Shown piece after piece: positions 1 through 4,748 of a DNA stretch of 5,764 nucleotides. The DNA is from a bacterium. Lineage in GTDB: Bacteria; RBG-13-66-14. Position 1 is the stretch's first letter; each line of letters starts with the position of its first letter. A model generated the notes under the pieces. It was not told the origin of the DNA. It saw only the letters and a program-made list of their open reading frames with translations, and did not search any database. The stretch covers positions 1 to 5,764 of the forward strand of contig JAPLSK010000226.1 in NCBI GenBank assembly GCA_026398675.1, written 5' to 3'. The position numbers and the translations under genes are program-made.

Positions 1-2601
1 TTCAACGTCACCGACCTGGGGTGCGTGATTCTGGGCGGCGCCGGGGCGGGGTACGTCTGGAGCGCCTGGCTGGACGACGGCACTCCGGCCGCCAACGCCA
101 AAGTCGAGCTCTGGGCCGAAGAAGAAGCATCCCCCTGGTACCAGGAGCTTGCCCGCGAGGGGACGACCGACTCCGACGGCTGGGTCGAGTTCTCCACCCC
201 CGAGAGGAGCCTGGAGTACCCGGTGAGCGTGGCGGAGAAGGACGGGAACTACGCCGTCGCAGACACCTACGAGTTCACCACCCTTACCGGCATGCAGCCG
301 ACGGGGTATCTCGTCACCGACCGCACCCTCTACAAGCCCGGCGACACGGTCAACTGGGAGCTCATGCTGCGCCGTGAGATAGAGCCCTCGGGCCAAATCT
401 ACGGCTACGAGCAGGTGAAGAACTTCCGGCTCCAAATCCAGGCCACGGCGGGCGACACCCTCTACGAGGGCGAGGTCGTCACCGACTCGCGCGGTCGGGC
501 CGGCGGCTCCTTCGACATCCCCGAGGACGCCCAGCTCGGCTACATCTACTTCTACGCCTACTACACCGACGCCGACGAATACCAGTACTCCGTCTGTTAC
601 TCCTACCTCCGCCTGGAGGAGTACAAGAAGCCGGAGTTCGACGTAACCGTCAGCCTCCAGGAGGGTCCGCTGCGTATGGGCGGCGAGGCCCAGGCCACAG
701 TGACAGCCACCTACCTCTACGGCGAGCCGGTGGGCGCGGGCGTGGTCCTCTACACGGTCACCCGCACCCCGCGCTGGTGGATGCCGGAGATTGCCGATGC
801 GGACAAGGAGACGATGCCGGCCTGGTTCGAGGACGCCGGCTACGACTACGACTACTACTGGTGGGGGTGGTACTCGCCGACCCAGGTTTACACGGGCCGG
901 ATGGAGCTAGGGCGCGACGGCACGGCCAAATTCCCGGTGATGCTGGTCCCGCCCGAGGGCGACGAGAACCAGCAGTTCTGGGATTACGGCTGGTACACCT
1001 ATTACTACGACTTCGCGCTGTCGCTGACGGTTTCGGACTCCTCGGGCCGGGCGGTGGACGGGAGCGCGCGCACCAACGCGGCGCGCCACCTCTACATGCC
1101 CACCATCACCCTGGACGCCGATACGGTATTGACCGGCGAAGACGTCACCGGCAACTTCAGCCTCATAGACCTCTTCAAGGAGCCCGCGGCCGGGGTCCCG
1201 GTGACCATCACCCTCAACCCCGTCCCTGAAAATTACTACAACTGGGACACCCAGAACTTGCAGGGCTACCTGAAAGGCGATTCCGGCGTGACCGGTGAAG
1301 ACGGCGCCTTCGCGTTCACCCTGGGCACCGCGGGGATAGATATCGGCTCCTACATCCTGGTGGCCGACTTCGAGGATCCGTGGAGCGGCCAGCGCCAGCA
1401 CTTCGCCTGGGCCTACATCTCCGAGAAGCCGGTGGAGCCGGAGGAGATAACGCCCTACCTGACCCTGGCCGCCGAGAAGGACTTCTACGCCGTGGGCGAC
1501 ACGGCCCGGGTGACCATCGGGTGGAACAAGTCCACCGTGCGTGGAATCCTTCTGGTCGAGAGCGGCGGGCTGGTCCGCGATACGATTCCGGTCACCATCC
1601 GCGAGGGGGAAACCTCGCAGGTGATCAAGCTCGATGGCGTTAACGCCCCCCTGACCACGCTTCGGCTTCTGACCTTCTTCGAGCGCACCCAGTACACCGC
1701 CAGCATCGCGGTGCCCATGGTGCCCGAGGAGAAGGTGCTCGCCGTCGGGATTGAGCCCTCCCGCGTAAGCTACGCGCCGGGCGAGAAGGCCACCCTGAAT
1801 CTCACCGTCACCGACTCGGACGGTCGGGCGGTGTCCGACGCCCGGCTCACCGTGACCGTCTTCGACACGGCCCTCTACGTCCTGGGCGCCGATAAGCACG
1901 TAGACGTCCGCAACTTCTTCTTCAAGAACTTCAACTACGGCTACCTCTACCAGGCCAGCTCCGCGGACTACTGGACGTACTACGACTTCTTCGACTACTG
2001 GGCCAGCCCGGCGGGCGCGCTGCCCCACGGCTGGATGATCTCCCAGCTCGGGCTCGCCTCCACTGAGATGGACAAGCTCTCCGAAATCACGACCGCCGAT
2101 CACGCCATGTACGCCGACGGCGGGGGGGCGGGTTACGCCACGGGCGCGATGGAGGCCGAGTCCGCCGTCTCGCCCATGGCCCGGGCCGAGGATCTCAAGG
2201 CCGGCGATGAGGGCTTCGGGGGCGGAGGCGCCGCCGGGCTCATCGAGGAGCTGGCCGGTCAAATCCGCGAGGAGTTCAAGGACACCGCCTACTGGCAGAC
2301 CCAGATAAAGACCGATTCCCGGGGCCGCGCCACCGTCAGCTTCGACCTCCCCGACGATCTCACCGGCTGGCAGGTGGTAGTCTGGGCCTTCGAGGAGGAC
2401 CGGGTGGGCCAGGACGAGACGGTCTTCCGCACCGTCCTGCCCGTCGTCGCGCGGCTCCAATACCCGCGTTACCTCACCGAGCGCGACGAGACCACCCTCA
2501 CGTTGAACGTGGGCAATTACACCGCCAAGGCGGCCACGGGCCAGGCCGGGCTGGTGGCCGAGGCCGAGGGCGCCGTCGAGATGCTCACCCCGGACCTCTG
2601 A
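1..2601 (+). CDS. Bacterial alpha-2-macroglobulin, N-terminal and central part (5' end outside window, frame broken at 3' end)
   Basis: This is the front part of a bacterial A2M, a large protein that traps proteases after they cut a bait region. The frame is open from base 1 for 866 residues, so the GTG at 25 is probably internal and the true start with any signal peptide is upstream. Family landmarks in order: an MG domain with a TDSDGWVEF turn (about 172-195), the hallmark TDRTLYKPGDTVNW (about 316-357), EYKKPEFDV (619-645), an aromatic-rich MG domain (about 650-1085), two further MG domains (about 1087-1720), the MG6-like VSYAPGEKATLNL and FDTALYVL stretches (about 1768-1881), a Gly/Ala/Glu-rich bait-like region, then the conserved A2M domain with DTAYW (2281-2295) and PDDLTGWQ (2350-2373). 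The frame ends at TGA 2599-2601, before the thioester domain, which lies just downstream in another frame. Family assignment is firm. Whether this locus is functional is doubtful. No PbpC-type penicillin-binding protein gene follows it. Confidence 0.9.
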   Translation, partial: FNVTDLGCVILGGAGAGYVWSAWLDDGTPAANAKVELWAEEEASPWYQELAREGTTDSDGWVEFSTPERSLEYPVSVAEKDGNYAVADTYEFTTLTGMQPTGYLVTDRTLYKPGDTVNWELMLRREIEPSGQIYGYEQVKNFRLQIQATAGDTLYEGEVVTDSRGRAGGSFDIPEDAQLGYIYFYAYYTDADEYQYSVCYSYLRLEEYKKPEFDVTVSLQEGPLRMGGEAQATVTATYLYGEPVGAGVVLYTVTRTPRWWMPEIADADKETMPAWFEDAGYDYDYYWWGWYSPTQVYTGRMELGRDGTAKFPVMLVPPEGDENQQFWDYGWYTYYYDFALSLTVSDSSGRAVDGSARTNAARHLYMPTITLDADTVLTGEDVTGNFSLIDLFKEPAAGVPVTITLNPVPENYYNWDTQNLQGYLKGDSGVTGEDGAFAFTLGTAGIDIGSYILVADFEDPWSGQRQHFAWAYISEKPVEPEEITPYLTLAAEKDFYAVGDTARVTIGWNKSTVRGILLVESGGLVRDTIPVTIREGETSQVIKLDGVNAPLTTLRLLTFFERTQYTASIAVPMVPEEKVLAVGIEPSRVSYAPGEKATLNLTVTDSDGRAVSDARLTVTVFDTALYVLGADKHVDVRNFFFKNFNYGYLYQASSADYWTYYDFFDYWASPAGALPHGWMISQLGLASTEMDKLSEITTADHAMYADGGGAGYATGAMEAESAVSPMARAEDLKAGDEGFGGGGAAGLIEELAGQIREEFKDTAYWQTQIKTDSRGRATVSFDLPDDLTGWQVVVWAFEEDRVGQDETVFRTVLPVVARLQYPRYLTERDETTLTLNVGNYTAKAATGQAGLVAEAEGAVEMLTPDL
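2086..2280 (+). other. Candidate bait region of the A2M
   Basis: This stretch lies between the MG6-like half (ending near the aromatic segment at about 1915-2010) and the conserved DTAYW start of the A2M domain. It is low in complexity and rich in Gly, Ala, Glu and Asp, including ADGGGAGYATGAMEAESA (from about 2113) and GDEGFGGGGAAG (from about 2203). It offers scattered Arg and Lys residues (MARAEDLK, QIREEFK) that trypsin-like proteases could cut, along with Met, Tyr and Phe. Position and composition match the exposed bait of bacterial A2Ms. Which proteases cut it cannot be told from sequence. Confidence 0.55.
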
Positions 2602-2606
2602 GGTCG
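2507..2606 (+). other. Frame break and probable internal deletion in the A2M gene
   Basis: The reading frame changes by +1 somewhere between the downstream frame's upstream stop (TGA 2504-2506) and the upstream frame's stop (TGA 2599-2601). Upstream protein looks genuine up to about GAVEMLTPD, and downstream protein looks genuine from about SEVVPHG. In family members, including human A2M, these two points are separated by several beta-strands of the CUB-like domain, roughly 40-65 residues. Here they are adjacent. The direction of the shift fits a deletion of 3n+2 bases, or an insertion of one base. The frame change is seen directly. The missing segment is inferred from memory of the family layout. 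Confidence 0.75.
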
Positions 2607-4222
2607 TCCCCCACGGGGCGCCCGCCTACCTCTTCGAGTCCGGCCGCGCCGAGGACGACCCATACCAATTCACCTTCCGGCTGCCCGAGGAGATAGACCC
2701 GGCCCAGACACACCTGCGCGTCTGGCTCCACCCGAGCCTGGCCGGGAGCCTCAAGGACGCCATCAGCTTCCTCCAGTACTACCCCTACAACTGCGTCGAG
2801 CAGACGGCGTCGCGTTTCTGGCCGGCGGCCATCTTCGCCAAGGCCATGAACGAGCTCGGAGTGCCGGCCGGAGTGGTGGAAGGCTCGGCGGCCGATTCCG
2901 TCAACCGCGGCATCACCCGCCTCTACGGCCAGCAGAACGCGGACGGCGGATGGCCCTGGTGGGCCGGCGGATACTCCAGCGAGCACATCACCAGCTACGT
3001 CATGGTGGCCCTGGCCGAGGTGGGCGACGTGAGCTGGCTGGACCCCGACTTGGAGAGTAAGCGCCGGGAGATGGGCGCGTCCGGCGTCAGCTACCTGGAG
3101 AGCCTGTACGGCGACCTGCCCGACGACACGACTCTCAACATCTACACCCTCTACGCCCTGGCGCTGTGGGACGCCGGGGTGCCGGAGAAGCAGTGGCGGC
3201 TCGTCTACGACCGCCGGGAGACGCTGGACTCTTACTCGCGGGCGCTCTTGGCCCTATTCCTCCACGAGAACGGCGACGACCGGGAGGCCCGCCTGGTGGT
3301 GGAGAACATGGGGGGCTACGCCGAAGTGACCCGCGACGACGCCTACTGGGGCCACGAGTATGACTGGTGCTGGTACTGGTGGCAGGACCACGTGGAGACC
3401 ACGGCGCTGTCCCTGAAGGCCATGCTGGAAATCGAGCCGGACAACGCGCTGATGGAGAAGGCGGCCCACTGGCTTCTGGTCAACCGCCGCTCCAACCACT
3501 GGAAGTCCACCATAGACACGGCGCTTTCCGTCTGGGCCCTCACCGACTACATGGCCTACACCGGCGAGCTGGCGACTGACTACACGGCCACGGCGAAGCT
3601 GGGCAGCGAGGTGCTGATCCAGACCCCGTTCACGCCCGCCGACGTCTGGGGCGACGGGGTATCCACCGAGCGCGACGGCGAGGAGGTCCAGCCGGGCACA
3701 CTGCCCTTCACCATCGAAAAGAGCGACGGCCCGGGCCGGCTCTACTTCACCGCCGCCCTGGAGTTCTACTCCAAGGAGGAGATGGTCCCGGCCCGCTGGG
3801 ACACGGTCCGTTGCGAGCGCGAATTCTACCGCGTAGGCTCCGACGGCACGACCCTCACCTCCCTGGTGGACACCGACTGGACGGTGAAGGTGGGCGACTA
3901 CATCGAGGTGGTGCTCACCATCGAGAGCCCCAACGATTTCGATTACGTGGCGGTCGAGGATCCGCGGGTCGCCGGGTGCGAGTTCCTGCCCAAGGACCGT
4001 TCGGGGTGGGATTGGCAGACCGGGACCTACCGCGAGCTCAAGGAGCAGCTCACCGCCTTCTTCTACGACCAGCTGCCCCTGGGCGAGCGCGAGATACGCT
4101 ACCGCGTGCGCGCCGAGCGGCCCGGCGTCTACCACGTCATGCCCACCCAGCTCTACGGCATGTACGCCACCGACATCCGGGCCAACTCCGCCGAGCAGGT
4201 GATAACCATCACCACTCAGTAA
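2600..4222 (+). CDS. Bacterial alpha-2-macroglobulin, thioester and C-terminal part (frame-shifted continuation)
   Basis: This frame, +1 relative to the upstream part, carries the rest of the same A2M. Similarity begins at once with EVVPHGAPAYLFESG (2600-2644), the end of the family's CUB-like segment. Then come the thioester motif YPYNCVEQTASRF (2780-2818), the helical thioester domain with NADGGWPWWAGG (2936-2971), VETTALSLKAM (about 3392-3424) and STIDTALSVWALTDYM (about 3506-3553), and the C-terminal MG domain with KVGDYIEVVLTIES (about 3887-3928), DYVAVEDPR and PTQLYGMYATDIRANSAEQ (about 4142-4198). It ends at TAA 4220-4222. The first ATG in frame is at 2846, downstream of the thioester cysteine. 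I see no ATG, GTG or TTG between the in-frame stop at 2504 and that ATG. An independently started product would therefore lack the reactive cysteine, which points to a broken gene rather than a designed second gene. A gene caller may report 2846-4222 as a separate CDS. Confidence 0.85.
   Translation, partial: EVVPHGAPAYLFESGRAEDDPYQFTFRLPEEIDPAQTHLRVWLHPSLAGSLKDAISFLQYYPYNCVEQTASRFWPAAIFAKAMNELGVPAGVVEGSAADSVNRGITRLYGQQNADGGWPWWAGGYSSEHITSYVMVALAEVGDVSWLDPDLESKRREMGASGVSYLESLYGDLPDDTTLNIYTLYALALWDAGVPEKQWRLVYDRRETLDSYSRALLALFLHENGDDREARLVVENMGGYAEVTRDDAYWGHEYDWCWYWWQDHVETTALSLKAMLEIEPDNALMEKAAHWLLVNRRSNHWKSTIDTALSVWALTDYMAYTGELATDYTATAKLGSEVLIQTPFTPADVWGDGVSTERDGEEVQPGTLPFTIEKSDGPGRLYFTAALEFYSKEEMVPARWDTVRCEREFYRVGSDGTTLTSLVDTDWTVKVGDYIEVVLTIESPNDFDYVAVEDPRVAGCEFLPKDRSGWDWQTGTYRELKEQLTAFFYDQLPLGEREIRYRVRAERPGVYHVMPTQLYGMYATDIRANSAEQVITITTQ
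2780..2818 (+). other. A2M thioester motif (Cys-Val-Glu-Gln)
   Basis: The codons at 2792-2803 spell C-V-E-Q within YPYNCVEQTASRF. In this family the Cys (TGC 2792-2794) and the Gln (CAG 2801-2803) form the internal thioester that covalently captures an attacking protease after bait cleavage. Both reactive residues are present. The residue just before the cysteine is Asn, where GC is the commonest family pattern. The motif lies in the frame downstream of the break, so it is made only if the frame is restored. Confidence 0.9.
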
Positions 4223-4230
4223 CGAGGAGG

Positions 4231-4250
4231 CAAGGGGCTTAAGCCCCTTG
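4231..4250. repeat. Perfect 20-base palindrome just after the A2M stop
   Basis: The sequence CAAGGGGCTTAAGCCCCTTG is its own reverse complement and starts 8 bases after the TAA. As RNA it would form an 8-bp stem with a TTAA loop. No T-run follows, so on its own it is not a classical intrinsic terminator. It may act with the next hairpin or protect the 3' end of the A2M transcript. Confidence 0.7.
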
Positions 4251-4263
4251 TCGTAGGATCCGA

Positions 4264-4294
4264 AGGGCGGGGCGTCATTGCCCCGCCTTGTTTG
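4264..4294 (+). terminator. Intrinsic terminator-like hairpin downstream of the A2M gene
   Basis: The arms GGCGGGGC (4266-4273) and GCCCCGCC (4280-4287) pair perfectly around a 6-base loop, extended by one G-T and one A-T pair. The T-rich stretch TTGTTT follows (4288-4293). This fits a rho-independent terminator for the A2M transcript. It is preceded by CGTAGG (4252-4257), a hexamer also found ahead of the next two hairpins. Confidence 0.6.
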
Positions 4295-4314
4295 AATGCG
4301 GCCCTCGCCTCGCC

Positions 4315-4374
4315 GCGATGACGTAGGGCGGCCCCGTGGGATGCATCCCCTGCGGGCCGCCGCGTTTTCTACGT
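4315..4374 (+). repeat. Hairpin repeat element, copy 1 (terminator-like)
   Basis: The head GCGATGACGTAGGG (4315-4328) runs into an 8-bp stem, GGCGGCCC (4327-4334) with GGGCCGCC (4354-4361). This stem encloses a 12-base palindrome, GGGATGCATCCC (4338-4349). A tail CGTTTT (4363-4368) follows. An outer pairing of ACGTAG (4321-4326) with CTACGT (4369-4374) could close the whole unit. The strong stem followed by TTTT could terminate transcription. The same architecture recurs at 4454-4504. Confidence 0.65.
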
Positions 4375-4385
4375 TCCCAACCTCG

Positions 4386-4433
4386 ACCCTCACCCTAGCC
4401 CGTAGGCGAGCCTCTCCCTGGAAGGGAGAGGGG
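4386..4433. repeat. C-rich lead plus CCTCTCCCT/AGGGAGAGG inverted repeat
   Basis: ACCCTCACCCTAGCCC (4386-4401) is followed by a 9-bp inverted repeat, CCTCTCCCT (4411-4419) and AGGGAGAGG (4423-4431), with a 3-base loop. This resembles, from memory, the dispersed intergenic repeats of the form CCCTCACCCTA...CTCTCCC...GGGAGAGG seen in many bacterial genomes. The inverted repeat is seen directly. Membership of that repeat class is a recollection to be tested. Confidence 0.55.
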
Positions 4434-4453
4434 ACACGCCCCGGGCCGCGCCT

Positions 4454-4504
4454 GCGATGACGTAGGGGCCGACCGACGGCGCGCCGTTCAGGTCGGCCCG
4501 TTTT
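4454..4504 (+). repeat. Hairpin repeat element, copy 2 (terminator-like)
   Basis: The head GCGATGACGTAGGG (4454-4467) is identical over 14 bases to copy 1, which begins 139 bases upstream. It leads into a perfect 9-bp stem, GGGCCGACC (4466-4474) with GGTCGGCCC (4491-4499). The stem encloses a 12-base palindrome, ACGGCGCGCCGT (4476-4487), and a CGTTTT tail follows (4499-4504). Stem and inner palindrome differ in sequence from copy 1, yet pairing, size and tail are kept. The unit could terminate plus-strand transcription. Confidence 0.65.
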
Positions 4505-4507
4505 GTA

Positions 4508-4543
4508 CCCACCCCCCCAACCCGCCCCCCAGAGGGGGGAGGG
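4508..4543. repeat. C-run/G-run inverted repeat with minus-strand G-quadruplex motif
   Basis: Plus-strand C-runs of 3, 7, 3 and 6 bases (4508-4530) are separated by only 1, 2 and 1 bases. The minus strand therefore reads as four G-runs with very short loops, a canonical G-quadruplex pattern. CCCCCC (4525-4530) also pairs with GGGGGG (4534-4539) around AGA, and GGG (4541-4543) follows. It resembles the C-rich/G-rich inverted repeat at 4386-4433 in layout and may be a diverged relative. Confidence 0.5.
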
Positions 4544-4552
4544 AGATTACGG

Positions 4553-4576
4553 CGGCCCTCGCCCCGGCCCGCGCCT
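4553..4576 (+). repeat. Duplicated linker pieces of the intergenic repeat mosaic
   Basis: CGGCCCTCGCC at 4553-4563 exactly repeats 4299-4309. The 16 bases at 4561-4576 match 4438-4453 at 15 positions. In the other two places the piece leads into a GCGATGACGTAGGG hairpin element, but here the hairpin head is absent and different sequence follows. From 4577 to about 4634 I recognise nothing. Confidence 0.5.
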
Positions 4577-4634
4577 CGTTGCGTTGCGCTACGGTTGCCG
4601 CCCTGCGCCGTTGTTTACGGTGGCCCGTCGCGCC

Positions 4635-4663
4635 TTGTCCCCCCCGCCGCAAACTGGTAAAAT
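4635..4663 (+). promoter_or_regulatory. Candidate extended -10 promoter for the PAS-GAF gene
   Basis: TTGTCC (4635-4640) stands 17 bases ahead of TAAAAT (4658-4663), and a TG lies one base before the -10 box (4655-4656), giving an extended -10. Matches to the housekeeping consensus are 4 of 6 and 5 of 6. A start point near 4670 would give a leader of about 80 bases. The host's sigma factor preferences are unknown, so this is a moderate call. Confidence 0.45.
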
Positions 4664-4698
4664 CCACCCTGTACGTGAAGAACGACCGGGTAGAACCG

Positions 4699-4716
4699 AC
4701 CGGCCTTTTCGCCGGT
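4699..4716 (+). other. Leader hairpin upstream of the PAS-GAF gene
   Basis: ACCGGC (4699-4704) and GCCGGT (4711-4716) form a 6-bp stem with a 6-base loop inside the predicted leader. No T-run follows it, so it does not look like a terminator. A role in mRNA stability or translation is possible but not shown. Confidence 0.4.
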
Positions 4717-4737
4717 GAGCCCACCCGCTTGGGATCC

Positions 4738-4744
4738 AAGGTGA
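4738..4744 (+). promoter_or_regulatory. Ribosome binding site for the PAS-GAF gene
   Basis: AAGGTGA lies four bases ahead of the ATG at 4749 and supports that start. Its AAGG end could pair weakly with CTTG at 4728-4731, which may partly mask it in the mRNA. Confidence 0.6.
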
Positions 4745-4748
4745 AACG

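Noticed and set aside
907..2460. Minus-strand open frame of 517 codons
   Set aside because: It lies antisense to the well-supported A2M frame. Its protein is Gly/Val/Arg/His rich with no recognisable domain, as expected from the complement of GC-rich coding DNA.
4224..4230. GAGGAGG Shine-Dalgarno-like sequence after the A2M stop
   Set aside because: No ATG, GTG or TTG lies at a usable distance, and it is followed at once by the 20-base palindrome.
3254..4393. Minus-strand open frame of 379 codons
   Set aside because: It is antisense to the A2M thioester and C-terminal domains and its first part crosses the intergenic hairpins. No family features are visible.
4315..4504. Possible CRISPR array from the repeated 14-base head
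   Set aside because: There are only two copies, 139 bases apart, each part of a hairpin with a T-rich tail. There are no uniform repeats with spacers.
4488..4739. Small open frames on both strands in the intergenic gap
   Set aside because: They run through hairpins, C-runs and the proposed promoter, have no good ribosome binding site and show no recognisable protein features.
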